A stretch of 64,000 nucleotides of DNA from Cognatundibacterium aquatile (GCF_014699135.1 NZ_JACOFT010000005.1:124288-188287), one strand, 5' to 3'. Positions 52,933 to 62,550 are shown, numbered from the stretch's first letter. The notes: generated by a model from the sequence alone, not told the origin. A program made the numbers and translations.

Positions 52933-54360
52933 TTATTTTTCGGTCGTTTTAACGACCGTTACAGTACAGGCTGCCTCTGCCACCACCTGCGCGGATACGC
53001 TGCCCAGATAGCGTCTTAACGCTGAAGTGCCGCGCGAGCCAATGATGATGTGATCGACATCGTTGTTGTGCGCATATTCGATAATCGCACCTGCCGGGTC
53101 CGGCGCTTCAATCACGTGAAACGTGATTTTGTCCGCGCTGATATTCAACGGTCTGGCCCAGTGTTTGAGATCGACCAGTTGTTTGACGTGGATGTTTTCG
53201 CCCTGTTTGATCAGGCTGTCGTCCATTCCTATGCGGCTGGTTTTGCGTATGGTCAGGCAGGCCAGCCTTGCACCGGGTTCGGTCTGCAGCATCCGCCGTG
53301 TGATATTTCTCAGGTTTTCTGCCAGTGCTTCAGAGCCGCGCGTCAGATCAAGTGCGGCGACAATGATCGGCGCCTTCGCTAATTGTTCCGAAATACTGTG
53401 TTGCAAGACTGGCTCTATGCCTGAGGCTTTCAGACGGCGTTTGATCACAGACAGATAGCCATCCTGTTGCGCTTTTTCTGCACGCCCGGTCAGCGTCAGT
53501 TGTTCCGGATACTGCAGCAAAAACGCTAACTGTGACGCCGTGTCAAAGCGCGCCGCCGGTTCTACTTCCAGGCAACGCAGAATAATTTCTTGCAGCCAGG
53601 CTGGGATATCCGGGCGATGGCTGCGTGGTGGAATCGGGTCGCGGTATAAGCGTTTCTTTAAACCTGAAACGGAGGTCGGATGACCGAAAGGCCGTTCGCC
53701 AGTCGCCAGATGGTAAAGTAAAACCCCGAGTGAAAATAAGTCGCTGCGGGGTTCATTGCGCACACCCAGCACTTGTTCCGGTGAGATATACGGCCCTGTG
53801 CCCATAGGCAGGCGAAACTCTTCATCCAGCAGATCAGGCAAGCGATCATGGCGTGATAAACCAAAATCGATCAGCACCGCGACCCCATCGCGGAACATGA
53901 TGTTGCTTGGTTTAATATCCAGATGAATCACATTCTGCCGGTGTAAATCCTGTAAAGCATTCGCGACTTTAATGCCGATAGTGACAACTTCGCTGATCGG
54001 TAACGGCGCTTGTGCGAAACGACTGCGTAAGGATTCTCCGGCTATCTGTTCCATCACGATATACGGCTGCGCATCAAAATCACCAGAGCCGAAAAAACGC
54101 GGCACGTGTACGCCTTTGAGCTTAGGCATGATCATCTGTTCGACTTCAAACGCGACAATGGCGGTCGGGTCGTCAGAGGAATACAGCAGTGGTACTTTCA
54201 TGATCAATGGCGGCACACCGTCTTCCAGCCCAGGTTTGCCGACATGACGCTGGCGTAAATCGGTGACGCGCCAGAGTGCGGCCATCCCGCCGGTATGTAA
54301 TTTTTCTTCTAAGCGGTAGCCATCAAATTCCATCCCGGCCTGCAGGCTGTGCGGGCTCAT
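52933..54360 (-). CDS. Ser/Thr protein kinase fused to a universal stress protein domain
   Basis: 475 residues. N-terminal Hanks-type kinase: Gly-rich loop L-H-T-G-G-M-A-A-L-W (21-30), Lys55, catalytic H-L-D-I-K-P-S-N (Asp148, Lys150), D-F-G (165-167), S-P-E-Q. After a linker from about 290, a UspA domain begins near 330 (P-I-I-V-A-A-L-D) and ends with G-S-R-G-T-S-A-L-R-R-Y-L-G-S (441-454), the nucleotide-binding signature (G-2x-G-8x-G-S, one residue shorter than usual). No membrane helix. The phosphoesterase gene starts one base upstream of this gene's start codon, forming a kinase-phosphatase pair. Substrates unknown. Confidence 0.93.
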   Translation of the reverse strand: MSPHSLQAGMEFDGYRLEEKLHTGGMAALWRVTDLRQRHVGKPGLEDGVPPLIMKVPLLYSSDDPTAIVAFEVEQMIMPKLKGVHVPRFFGSGDFDAQPYIVMEQIAGESLRSRFAQAPLPISEVVTIGIKVANALQDLHRQNVIHLDIKPSNIMFRDGVAVLIDFGLSRHDRLPDLLDEEFRLPMGTGPYISPEQVLGVRNEPRSDLFSLGVLLYHLATGERPFGHPTSVSGLKKRLYRDPIPPRSHRPDIPAWLQEIILRCLEVEPAARFDTASQLAFLLQYPEQLTLTGRAEKAQQDGYLSVIKRRLKASGIEPVLQHSISEQLAKAPIIVAALDLTRGSEALAENLRNITRRMLQTEPGARLACLTIRKTSRIGMDDSLIKQGENIHVKQLVDLKHWARPLNISADKITFHVIEAPDPAGAIIEYAHNNDVDHIIIGSRGTSALRRYLGSVSAQVVAEAACTVTVVKTTEK

Positions 54361-54361
54361 C

Positions 54362-55105
54362 TTAATTTCCCGTCAGAAGGCGGGATGCCAGTGCGGCTGG
54401 CAGACCCGCGCGCAGAATTTTTGCAGAAGCGGTTTCGTGATCGTAAGGAACGCGGTAATAGGTCAGCTCCAGCGTCTCGGTATCGAAGGTCGCGTAGCAC
54501 GCCGCAGGGTTGCCATCACGCGGCTGGCCGACAGAACCGGGAATGACCAGCCAGCGCCGCTGCTTGCTCAGCGGTATGCCATTTTCCGGCGTTGGCAGAA
54601 ACTCCCCGGTTTTTCCGGTCATCGTCATGTGATACAGCGTTGGCACATGCATGTGCCCGCAAAAGGTGATAGCTGCTTTCGAGGCATGCATGCTGCGCAT
54701 GGCTTCCATCACGCCGTCGATGTATTCCCATTTTTCCGGCGCCCAGGCATTGGCGTGGACTAACAGCAGATCCTGTAATTCAATCCGGTAGGGCAGCTTT
54801 GCAATAAAATCGATTTGTGCCGGATTCAACTGAGCACGCGTCCATTCAATCGCCTGACGCGCGGTCGGATTCATGCCTTGTTTATCTTCCTGCAGAATCG
54901 CGACGTCGTGGTTACCCATCAGAACGTAAGCGCCTTTGCCGACATACTCCATCACGGTTTGTACAACCCAGGCAGGATCAGCACCGTAGCCTATCAGGTC
55001 ACCAAGGAAAGCGTAGCGCGTTACGTTTTGTTGTTCTGCATGTGCCAGACATGCGGCAAATGCTTCGCGGTTCGCATGCAGGTCGGTCATCAGCGCGAGC
55101 AGCAT
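54362..55105 (-). CDS. Calcineurin-like metallophosphoesterase
   Basis: 247 residues. Metal-binding motifs in order: M-T-D-L-H-A-N (Asp8, His10), F-L-G-D-L-I-G-Y-G, M-G-N-H-D, L-L-V-H-A-N and F-C-G-H-M-H-V-P. The family cleaves phosphomonoesters, phosphodiesters or phosphoproteins with two metal ions. It is directly upstream of the kinase-USP gene in the same operon (1-base gap), so a role in reversing that kinase's phosphorylations is plausible but unproven. Confidence 0.9.
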   Translation of the reverse strand: MLLALMTDLHANREAFAACLAHAEQQNVTRYAFLGDLIGYGADPAWVVQTVMEYVGKGAYVLMGNHDVAILQEDKQGMNPTARQAIEWTRAQLNPAQIDFIAKLPYRIELQDLLLVHANAWAPEKWEYIDGVMEAMRSMHASKAAITFCGHMHVPTLYHMTMTGKTGEFLPTPENGIPLSKQRRWLVIPGSVGQPRDGNPAACYATFDTETLELTYYRVPYDHETASAKILRAGLPAALASRLLTGN

Positions 55106-55162
55106 AGGTCTCTTCCATTTATATAATTAGTTTTATCTGTCTTGCGGATATCATTTTAAGTT

Positions 55163-55181
55163 AGCTGGCTAACGGCCAGCT
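55163..55181 (-). terminator. Weak hairpin terminator after queC
   Basis: AGCTGGC and GGCCAGCT-type arms pair around TAAC, 20 bases after the queC stop codon, with only scattered T afterwards. A second small inverted repeat (AAGCTTA/TAAGCTT) lies next to the stop codon. Confidence 0.4.
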
Positions 55182-55200
55182 TACAAGCTTATTTTTAAGC

Positions 55201-55920
55201 TTATTTGGGTAATGATGCCTGATATTGATGATAGCCGCGTGCGCGCAATTCGCAGGCAGGGCAGGTACCGCAACCATGACCCCAGTCGTGCAATTGACCG
55301 CGTTCGCCGAGATAGCAGGTGTGGGTATCGGCACGGATCAGATCAATCAGGCTTGTACCGCCGAGCTGTCCCGCAAGTTCCCAGGTTTGCGCTTTATCTA
55401 TCCACATCAGTGGTGTTTCCAGTTTGAGGCGGGTTGCCATGCCCAGATTCAGCGCGACTTGCAAGGCTTTCATGGTGTCGTCGCGACAATCCGGATAACC
55501 GGAAAAATCGGTTTCACACATGCCCCCCACCAATACATTCAAATCGCGGCGATAGGCGAGCGTGGCAGCCACCATCATGAACATCAGATTGCGCCCCGGT
55601 ACGAAGGTATTCGGCAAGCCGTTAGCCTGCATTTCTATGGCAATATTTTCCGTCATTGCCGTATGGGATAATTGCGAAATCAGTGACAGATCTATCATGT
55701 GATCTTCGCCAAGCCGCGTTTGCCATTCTGGCGAGAAACTGCGGATTTTCTCCAATAAGGTCGGACGTACCGTTAACTCGATCGCATGGCGCTGGCCATA
55801 ATCGAAACCGATGGTTTCCACGTGGGCATAACGCGACAATGCCCATGCGAGACAAGTGGTAGAGTCCTGCCCGCCGCTGAACAACACCAGCGCACGGTCG
55901 CTATTACTAAATTTATTCAT
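55201..55920 (-). CDS. queC: 7-cyano-7-deazaguanine synthase QueC
   Basis: 239 residues. It converts carboxy-deazaguanine to preQ0 with ATP and ammonia on the queuosine pathway in the cytoplasm. Visible: the ATP-pyrophosphatase loop F-S-G-G-Q-D-S-T (about 14-21), F-D-Y-G-Q-R-H, F-V-P-G-R-N-L, and the zinc site near the C-terminus C-G-T-C-P-A-C with an earlier Cys in T-C-Y. No other queuosine gene adjoins. The region upstream has a hairpin but no preQ1 riboswitch consensus that I can defend. Confidence 0.95.
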   Translation of the reverse strand: MNKFSNSDRALVLFSGGQDSTTCLAWALSRYAHVETIGFDYGQRHAIELTVRPTLLEKIRSFSPEWQTRLGEDHMIDLSLISQLSHTAMTENIAIEMQANGLPNTFVPGRNLMFMMVAATLAYRRDLNVLVGGMCETDFSGYPDCRDDTMKALQVALNLGMATRLKLETPLMWIDKAQTWELAGQLGGTSLIDLIRADTHTCYLGERGQLHDWGHGCGTCPACELRARGYHQYQASLPK

Positions 55921-56023
55921 TTTGCAAACTAAAAATAAGGATGGATGAAGTAGGGAGAAACCCTTTGTACTTCATTCTGTCATGATGGTAAGGTTCGTGT
56001 GAGATGAATGTTATCGCAAGCCC

Positions 56024-57322
56024 ATGAGTTTTCCTAAAAAATTTCTATCCTCCTCGTTTTTGTCCGTCATCGATCAGGGCATGCTGAGTGCCCTGAACTT
56101 CTGCATCGGCGCTTTGCTGATCCGCTTGGTAGATAAAGACGATTATGGTCTGTATGGTCAGTTATATGCTGGCGGGCTGCTGGCGGGCCTGATCGTTGAT
56201 TCATGGATAGCCGGGCCGCTGACAACGGTCGCCAGTGCGGTGCATGAAAATACTCGCAAGCTATTGTTGCGCCGTTACTGGCAGCGGCAGATCTTCTGGA
56301 CGGTGGCGATGGGCGTAGCGGCGTTTCTGATCGTCGAATTTGTCCCAGCCGCCACGCATCATAGTAATAAAAACTGGTTAATGGCGGCCGCGTTCGGCCT
56401 CTATGTGATCGGCAATGGCCTGCGCGAATACGGTCGCACTGTCGGCTTTATACAATCCGATATTCATAGCGTATTGCGGCAGGATCTGGTGTACGTCGCG
56501 GCGGTGTTAGCAGGGATGCTCAGTTTGTATTTATTTGAAGTGATCGATGTTGCCCATGTTTTCATCGTGCTGGCATCTGCTTCATTTCTGTGTGCGTTAT
56601 TTGGTCGTCATCGCATCATGGATCGCACGGCAACGCAGGTCCGTCAGGTTGATGCGGAAGACGCTGATATTCTGCATGAACATCAGGAAACCATACGCGG
56701 CCATGGTCGCTGGGCGGTGCTGGGGGTTATCGTTGGCTGGCTGTCAAATTACAGTTACGTCTATCTTTCCGGTGCATGGCTGGGGCTGGCGGCGATTGCC
56801 GACCTGAATGCGTCGCGTTTGCTGCTGATGCCAATTCCGCTGGCAGTGGCAGCCTGGTCCCGGGTCGCACGACCAGAAGCGAGTCGTCTGATGGCAGAAC
56901 ATAACTGGAGCGGTCTGCGCAAGCTGACCATCGTTTCTATCTTAGGCATTGAACTCGTTGTGTTTGCGTATGTGGGCGCGATGTTACTGACTTTGCCGTG
57001 GTTGGAAGCATATGTGATCGGCAGCAAATACAGCGGCCTCGGACCTTTGATTATGCTTTGGGGCGGCTATTTCGCAATCAATTCTGTACGCACGATAGGA
57101 ACGTCATGGCTGATGAGCGGCGGCGCTTTCCGCTCTATGTTTTTTCTTGGAACGGTCACCTTGATACTGGTGGTGCTGATTACCTATCAGGCGATTCCGT
57201 ATTGGGGCGCTGCCGGTGCAATCTTTGCGCTGATCGCTGTCGAAGTGTTCGAAACGGTGGTGGTCTGGAAATATATTTTGCCCGCTTTACAGAAACGCCC
57301 TCAACCGCAATCACCCGCCTGA
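56024..57322 (+). CDS. Polysaccharide flippase-type membrane protein (MVF/PST superfamily)
   Basis: 432 residues with about 12 membrane helices. The N-terminus (F-L-S-S-S-F-L-S-V-I-D-Q-G-M-L-S-A-L-N-F) and the alternation of short loops and helices fit the Wzx/oligosaccharide flippase group, which moves lipid-linked sugars across the inner membrane. No glycosyltransferase or polymerase gene is nearby, so it is isolated from a visible polysaccharide cluster. It diverges from queC. Confidence 0.78.
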   Translation: MSFPKKFLSSSFLSVIDQGMLSALNFCIGALLIRLVDKDDYGLYGQLYAGGLLAGLIVDSWIAGPLTTVASAVHENTRKLLLRRYWQRQIFWTVAMGVAAFLIVEFVPAATHHSNKNWLMAAAFGLYVIGNGLREYGRTVGFIQSDIHSVLRQDLVYVAAVLAGMLSLYLFEVIDVAHVFIVLASASFLCALFGRHRIMDRTATQVRQVDAEDADILHEHQETIRGHGRWAVLGVIVGWLSNYSYVYLSGAWLGLAAIADLNASRLLLMPIPLAVAAWSRVARPEASRLMAEHNWSGLRKLTIVSILGIELVVFAYVGAMLLTLPWLEAYVIGSKYSGLGPLIMLWGGYFAINSVRTIGTSWLMSGGAFRSMFFLGTVTLILVVLITYQAIPYWGAAGAIFALIAVEVFETVVVWKYILPALQKRPQPQSPA

Positions 57323-57482
57323 ACAGCGATGTTACGACTGCTTCATCGGTGTGGACTGCATTCTGAAGCATTTTTTGACCGGCTGGAGACTCAATAAATA
57401 CGCGGGGTTCCAGCGGTCATTCATTTTTCGGTATTGGTGCAGCGATGCGCGCCATATTCCATCATTCCGGCCACACTCATCG

Positions 57483-58238
57483 TTATTTCTTCACGCTTTC
57501 TATGATCTGATCAACATAGTCGCCATCCGCATCGCTGAATTTCAGACGTACCGGATACCAATCCAGGGCAGGTGCAAGCCAGATATCGAGCGCCTGATCT
57601 TTAGAATCCGGCGGCGGAGCTTTACTGATATGGATCGTCGCGAACTCACCCAGAGGCGTGCTGGTTTTTTCACTTGCCAGCACTTTGAAACTCCAGGGTT
57701 CGGCATCGCGCCGTCCGGCGACAAACATTTTCCATTCGCTGCCCGGTTTGAACTTATCACCAGCGGCACGCGCATACGCAATCAGTTGCCAGGTGGCGCT
57801 GGTTCTGTCTTGTTCGCCACCTTTCAGCGTGTAGGTTTCATCCGAGGCGGTAAAGCGCAGGGTTTTGCTATCGTGCTCGAAGCTGGTGACGGTCTCAGGT
57901 TTGCGAAAGCGTTTTTCGACAAATTTTTCCGGTGCCAGACCGTAATCACTGATATGACCCTGACTGCTGGCATCGAGGATTTTGCCGACCAGCATCGCGC
58001 GCGTTTCTGTCACGATGCTGTATTTTTTGTCGCTGACTTCCCATTTGACGGTCGCCGCACCACCCAGCGGAATGCCGCTTTGCTTTGCCTTGATGGTGTA
58101 TGAAAGCTCGGCCGCCGGCGGCAGATTAAAGGCCATTTTATTGAAATGTTCCGTTGTGCCTGCGTTTGCCAGCGTAGTGCTAAGAGCAGCGCTGGTAAGT
58201 ACAGCGGCGATCAGACGAAGAGAAAAAGGGTGGGACAT
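57483..58238 (-). CDS. DUF3108 periplasmic protein
   Basis: 251 residues from the ATG at 58238, preferred because GGA precedes it and the signal peptide (about 1-26, ending L-A-N-A-G) begins there. The mature domain shows the DUF3108 pattern: L-S-Y-T-I-K-A, G-H-I-S-D-Y-G-L-A-P-E-K-F, D-I-W-L-A-P-A-L-D-W-Y-P-V-R-L. The upstream DUF3108 paralog ends two bases before this start codon, so the two form a pair. The function is unknown. Confidence 0.85.
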   Translation of the reverse strand: MSHPFSLRLIAAVLTSAALSTTLANAGTTEHFNKMAFNLPPAAELSYTIKAKQSGIPLGGAATVKWEVSDKKYSIVTETRAMLVGKILDASSQGHISDYGLAPEKFVEKRFRKPETVTSFEHDSKTLRFTASDETYTLKGGEQDRTSATWQLIAYARAAGDKFKPGSEWKMFVAGRRDAEPWSFKVLASEKTSTPLGEFATIHISKAPPPDSKDQALDIWLAPALDWYPVRLKFSDADGDYVDQIIESVKK

Positions 58239-58239
58239 A

Positions 58240-59409
58240 TCATTTTCCAGAAGTGGATTGAAGCTGAATTTTACTGACCGTCTGCGTCGTGACGGCGCCG
58301 TTCGTTTCAGTATTACGAATTTGTACCGGATACCACTGATACGCAGGTGCGAACCAGAGTTCCAGCGTGGAGTTATACAGTCCTGTGCGCGGCGGACGCT
58401 TGACATGCCAGGTCATGATTTTGCCGAGCGCCGTATCGATTTCTTCCTGGCCGATGACGACAAAGATGAATTGGTTCGCGTCACGATCCTCGGCAACCTG
58501 CACCGAAATTTGTCTGCCGGGTTGAAACTGTTCCGGCGAGGCGATCCCTAATCCGGCCAGTTGCATAAAGATTGTCGCCCGGTCTTGCGCGCCTTTGCTC
58601 AGCTCGGTGTTTTTATTCGATGATGAAAAGCTCAGCTGGTTGGCATCGTAATCAAAATGCGTGGCCGTTTCGCTGCGCCCGCGCCGCGTTTCGCTCATAC
58701 GCTTAGGTTGTATTCCATTTGCGGACAGATTGCCTTCGCTTTGCAGTTTGTACAAATTCAGGCTGGTGAACAGCAAATCCAACGATGCCTGCACCTGCAT
58801 CTGATATTGCCCGTCCTGCGCTTGCCAGCTGATTTCACCGAGGCCATATACCGGGTTCATGTTCGGCGAAATACGCACGACTTTCATATGCATTTTGCCG
58901 GATGGCGGTGCGGTGATTTTCAGCCCAGCTAATTCGGTCACCGGATTATCCGCATTATTGGTGCTGGCTGCCGACGCTGCGGCTGTTGCCGGCACTGGTT
59001 CCGGCGCAGATATCTCTTGTGCCGGAGATGCAAGCTCCTGATTTGGCGCGGGTTCGGCTACGGGTGTTGTTGGTGGAGTTTCCGCATCGCTTGTGGCCGT
59101 GGGCGGCGTGTCGTTCAGTGTTTGATCCGACCTGGCTGCTGTGGTCGCCGGTGTTGCTGTCTTTCTGCGTGCCTGTGGTTTTGGCTTTACTTTTTGGGGA
59201 GCTTGAACAGCGTGCGCGATGGTAGCCGGGGCTTCTTTTAACTGAACTTCTATGCTGGTGGTTGCCGGTGTCGCCGCTGGCTTTTCGGTAACAAGGCTTC
59301 CCGACAGTAAATGCCATAAAAATAGGTGAAAAGCGATCGCCATGCCTATGAAGATCAGGGCGCGAGAGCGGAAGCGGGCAGGTAAAGTGGAAAGGGTAAT
59401 GCGATTCAT
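58240..59409 (-). CDS. DUF3108 protein with TonB-like N-terminal linker
   Basis: 389 residues. An N-terminal membrane helix (about 18-36) is followed by about 110 residues rich in Pro, Ala, Thr and Lys (K-V-K-P-K-P-Q-A-R-R-K), which resembles a TonB periplasm-spanning linker, and then a C-terminal DUF3108 domain (I-S-W-Q-A-Q-D-G-Q-Y, S-L-N-L-Y-K-L-Q-S-E-G, L-W-F-A-P-A-Y-Q-W-Y-P-V-Q-I). The linker could let the domain reach across the periplasm. The paralog 57483-58238 follows directly. Confidence 0.82.
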   Translation of the reverse strand: MNRITLSTLPARFRSRALIFIGMAIAFHLFLWHLLSGSLVTEKPAATPATTSIEVQLKEAPATIAHAVQAPQKVKPKPQARRKTATPATTAARSDQTLNDTPPTATSDAETPPTTPVAEPAPNQELASPAQEISAPEPVPATAAASAASTNNADNPVTELAGLKITAPPSGKMHMKVVRISPNMNPVYGLGEISWQAQDGQYQMQVQASLDLLFTSLNLYKLQSEGNLSANGIQPKRMSETRRGRSETATHFDYDANQLSFSSSNKNTELSKGAQDRATIFMQLAGLGIASPEQFQPGRQISVQVAEDRDANQFIFVVIGQEEIDTALGKIMTWHVKRPPRTGLYNSTLELWFAPAYQWYPVQIRNTETNGAVTTQTVSKIQLQSTSGK

Positions 59410-59521
59410 GGCGACAGTGTAAACGCTTGCAGGTTTAGCTGCGATGACATTGCAGGAATTTTATACGGCGTAGAATGCAGGTCTTTGCCTCAGTATCACT
59501 TTTGATTATTTATTTCTGGTT

Positions 59522-60793
59522 ATGACTTTTTTTCTGCGCATCACAATTGCAGCATTCCTGAGCCTGCCGTTTTCCACATCGTTTGCCGTAACGTCTAAAG
59601 AACCTTTGCCACCGATACGCATTGCGATGATCGATGGTATGAGCGCAGCGTTCACGAATGCCGGCGAAGCGGTGCAGCGTAATTTGCAAATTGCGATCGA
59701 CAACATCAATGCGCGCGGTGGTGTCCGTTTGCCGGATGGCCAGCATGCGCTGAGTCTGAGCGTGTTTGATAACAAGCAGGGTGTGGAAGAATCCCTGACC
59801 TTGTTACGGCAGGTGACTGACCAGAAAATTCCTTTCGTGGTGCAGGGCAACAGTTCTGCTGTCGCTGCGGCGCTGATCGATGCGATCAACAAACATAACC
59901 AGCGCATGCCTGATCACCGCGTATTGTTTCTGAATTATTCAGCGGTGGACCCGGTGCTGACGAATGAAAAGTGCAGTTTCTGGCATTTCCGTTTTGATGC
60001 GCATGCGGATATGCGTATGAACGTGCTGACCGAGGTCATTAAAGACGATAGCCGCGCCAAAAAAGTGTATCTGATCGGGCAGGATTATAGTTTTGGGCGT
60101 CAGGTCGGTAAGTCCGCACGCACGATGCTGGCGCGCAAACGACCGGATATCAGCATCGTCGGCGAAGATCTGCATCCGATAGGCAAGGTCAAGGATTTCG
60201 CGCCGTATGCCGCAAAAATCAAAGCCAGCGGCGCGGATACCGTGATCACTGGCAACTGGGGCAATGATCTGACTTTGCTGGTAAAAGCGGTCAAAGAAGC
60301 CGGGATGAACATCAAGTTTTACACTTTCTATGCGAATGGCTTGGGCGCGCCGGCCGCGATCGGTGATGCGGGTATCGGGCGGGTGCGTGCGGTCGCCGAA
60401 TGGCATCCGAATGTGGGCGGCAAAGCGAGCGACGATTTCTATCAGGCATTCCGTAAGCGCTATCCTTTGGCAAAGGATGATTATGTCCATCTGCGTATGC
60501 AACTGATGGTGGAAATGCTGGCCAGCGCGATAGAAAAGGCAAAAACTACCGAAGCAGCAGCGGTAGCACGGGCGCTGGAAAATGCGAGTTTCAGCAATGG
60601 TTTTCACCAGGCACTGATGCGCGCGGAAGATCATCAGTTATTGCAGCCTTTGTACGTATCCGTCATGCAGAAAAAAGGCGATGCCGGAACGCGTTTTGAC
60701 AATGAAGGCAGCGGTTACGGTTTTAAAACCGAGCGATTCTTTGAATCCGGATTGACTGCATTACCCAGCTCATGCAAGATGGAGAGACGTTAG
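59522..60793 (+). CDS. Periplasmic branched-chain amino-acid-type solute-binding protein (second orphan)
   Basis: 423 residues with a signal peptide (about 1-22, ending S-F-A-V-T-S). Type I binding-protein fold: P-P-I-R-I-A-M-I-D-G-M-S-A, N-L-Q-I-A-I-D-N-I-N-A-R-G-G-V, V-Y-L-I-G-Q-D-Y-S-F-G-R-Q-V and F-Y-T-F-Y-A-N-G-L-G-A-P. It is related in fold to the 51698 product but clearly different in sequence. No transporter genes adjoin. The ligand is unknown. It diverges from the DUF3108 pair across 112 bases. Confidence 0.9.
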   Translation: MTFFLRITIAAFLSLPFSTSFAVTSKEPLPPIRIAMIDGMSAAFTNAGEAVQRNLQIAIDNINARGGVRLPDGQHALSLSVFDNKQGVEESLTLLRQVTDQKIPFVVQGNSSAVAAALIDAINKHNQRMPDHRVLFLNYSAVDPVLTNEKCSFWHFRFDAHADMRMNVLTEVIKDDSRAKKVYLIGQDYSFGRQVGKSARTMLARKRPDISIVGEDLHPIGKVKDFAPYAAKIKASGADTVITGNWGNDLTLLVKAVKEAGMNIKFYTFYANGLGAPAAIGDAGIGRVRAVAEWHPNVGGKASDDFYQAFRKRYPLAKDDYVHLRMQLMVEMLASAIEKAKTTEAAAVARALENASFSNGFHQALMRAEDHQLLQPLYVSVMQKKGDAGTRFDNEGSGYGFKTERFFESGLTALPSSCKMERR

Positions 60794-60865
60794 CAGAACA
60801 CTATTCAGTCTTCACATGCAGTGTCATCATGGCGTGCAGACGGCGCCTACATAAGGAGTACACCG

Positions 60866-61732
60866 ATGAGCAATCCTTTTTCTGGTTCTGATATTCCCGG
60901 CATGAATTCTATGGGTGATCCGCTCGGATTTATCAAAAAACTCTGGGGCAGTATGAATGTTCCGGGCATGGTCGCACCGCCGATGTCGGTTGATGAACTG
61001 GATAAAAAAATTCAGGATCTGAAAACCGTAGAATCGTGGCTGAATGTGAATATGAACATGTTGCGCGGCACGATACAGGCGCTCGAAGTCCAGCGTGCAA
61101 CGATTGCGACATTGCAATCACTGGGTGAAAATTTTGCCCAGCACATGCAGCAGGCAAGTGCGCAAGCCAATGCACAAGCCAGTGCGGCGCAGACGGATAT
61201 TCCGAAACCCGGTTCGTCTAACGCGTCTGATCATACCAGCTGGCCTATGCCACCGGCATCGGCGCCTGCACCAGCGCCAGAGCAGGAGTCTGCACCTGCG
61301 CCAGCACCTGAGCCTGAGCCTGAGCCTGAGCCGGAAAGTATCCCGCAGCAAACAGCGGAGACTGCAGAGAAAACGGTAAATTCCTCCTCTGGCAATGATG
61401 CCAGCGCACCGTTTGCGAACCCGGCAGCCTGGTGGAATCTGCTGCAAAATCAATTCAAGCAAGCGGTCAGCCAGGCAATGGAAGGAGATGGTCTGGCAAA
61501 AGAAACACTGAGTAAAGCGGATGCGACAAAGCCAAAAACGAATGCCCGCCCAGGAAAATCTGCGACAGCTTCAGCAAAAACAGCGGCAAAATCAACAGCG
61601 AAAGCGAGTGCCTCTGCCGCTACCAAATCAAAAAATAAAACCGGAGTAAGCAGCAAGACCGCAAGCAAAAGTACGCCAAAAACGGCCACAAAAACAGCAG
61701 CCAAAACAACTACAAAAACGCCGCAAAAATAA
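60866..61732 (+). CDS. PhaM-like polyhydroxyalkanoate granule protein
   Basis: 288 residues from the ATG at 60866, supported by AAGGAG eight bases before it. The N-terminal ~110 residues match PhaM, which links PHB synthase and the nucleoid: F-I-K-K-L-W-G-S-M, a D-E-L-D-K-K-I-Q-D-L-K-T-V-E-S-W-L helix, M-N-M-L-R-G-T-I-Q-A-L-E-V-Q. A Pro/Glu stretch (repeated P-E-P-E) follows. The last ~60 residues are Lys/Ala/Thr-rich like histone H1, the DNA-binding tail of PhaM. Suggests the organism makes polyhydroxybutyrate. Confidence 0.85.
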   Translation: MSNPFSGSDIPGMNSMGDPLGFIKKLWGSMNVPGMVAPPMSVDELDKKIQDLKTVESWLNVNMNMLRGTIQALEVQRATIATLQSLGENFAQHMQQASAQANAQASAAQTDIPKPGSSNASDHTSWPMPPASAPAPAPEQESAPAPAPEPEPEPEPESIPQQTAETAEKTVNSSSGNDASAPFANPAAWWNLLQNQFKQAVSQAMEGDGLAKETLSKADATKPKTNARPGKSATASAKTAAKSTAKASASAATKSKNKTGVSSKTASKSTPKTATKTAAKTTTKTPQK

Positions 61733-61780
61733 TAAATCCTCTGTGTCTTTTGCCCCGAAAATTCAACGTAAAGTGACCTC

Positions 61781-62470
61781 ATGCGACATATAGAACGACA
61801 CAAAACGCACCGCATAGGCTGGCTGCGTGCCGCTGTGCTCGGGGCGAACGACGGTATTGTATCTACGGCCAGTCTGGTACTCGGTGTGGCAGCAGCCGGA
61901 GCGGCTTCCAAAGATATTCTGATTGCGGGAGTGGCTGCGCTGGTGGCAGGTGCAATGTCGATGGCAGCGGGGGAATACGTATCGGTCAGCTCGCAGGCGG
62001 ATACCGAAACGGCGGATCTTGAACGTGAGCGCAAAGAGCTGGCGGCAGATCCTGCGCATGAGCATGAAGAATTGCGGGATATTTACATTGCCCGTGGCCT
62101 CGATGCAGAACTGGCGGCTGCGGTGGCGACACAACTGATGACACACGATGCACTCGGTGCGCATGGACGCGATGAGCTTGGGATTTCCGATGCATTGGCG
62201 GCAAGGCCTGTGCAGGCGGCTCTGTCATCGGCAGCCACGTTTGCAATCGGTGCGGTTTTACCTTTGCTGGTGGTTTTCTTGTTTCCCGTCCATTGGCTGA
62301 TGTGGTCGGTCGCGATCAGTGCGCTGCTGTTTCTTGCTTTACTGGGGTCGGTTGCGGCGTATGCCGGTGGTGCCTCGGTGACGGTGGCGGCTGCCCGCGT
62401 TACCTTCTGGGGAGCGCTGGCGATGGCGCTGACGGCCGGCGTCGGTACCTTGTTTGGCGTTGCGGCCTGA
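61781..62470 (+). CDS. VIT1/CCC1-family membrane protein
   Basis: 229 residues. Family signature at the N-terminus: G-A-N-D-G-I-V-S-T-A-S-L-V-L-G-V, then M-S-M-A-A-G-E-Y-V-S-V-S-S-Q-A-D-T-E and a charged cytoplasmic helix (D-L-E-R-E-R-K-E-L), followed by three more membrane helices ending L-F-G-V-A. The eukaryotic relatives store iron or manganese in vacuoles. Bacterial ones are thought to move divalent metals across the inner membrane. Strong terminator downstream. Confidence 0.88.
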   Translation: MRHIERHKTHRIGWLRAAVLGANDGIVSTASLVLGVAAAGAASKDILIAGVAALVAGAMSMAAGEYVSVSSQADTETADLERERKELAADPAHEHEELRDIYIARGLDAELAAAVATQLMTHDALGAHGRDELGISDALAARPVQAALSSAATFAIGAVLPLLVVFLFPVHWLMWSVAISALLFLALLGSVAAYAGGASVTVAAARVTFWGALAMALTAGVGTLFGVAA

Positions 62471-62550
62471 GGCTGTCTGCCGTCTTTCCGTAGCTGTCTT
62501 GAATTCTTGTGACTGCGGATCAGTGTGTCAGTATGCAAAATGACATCCGC

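Noticed and set aside
55921-56023. preQ1 riboswitch upstream of queC
   Set aside because: A hairpin (TGAAGT...ACTTCA with inner AGGG/CCCT) is visible at about 55945-55973, but the conserved preQ1 core and the 3' A-rich tail pattern are not matched.
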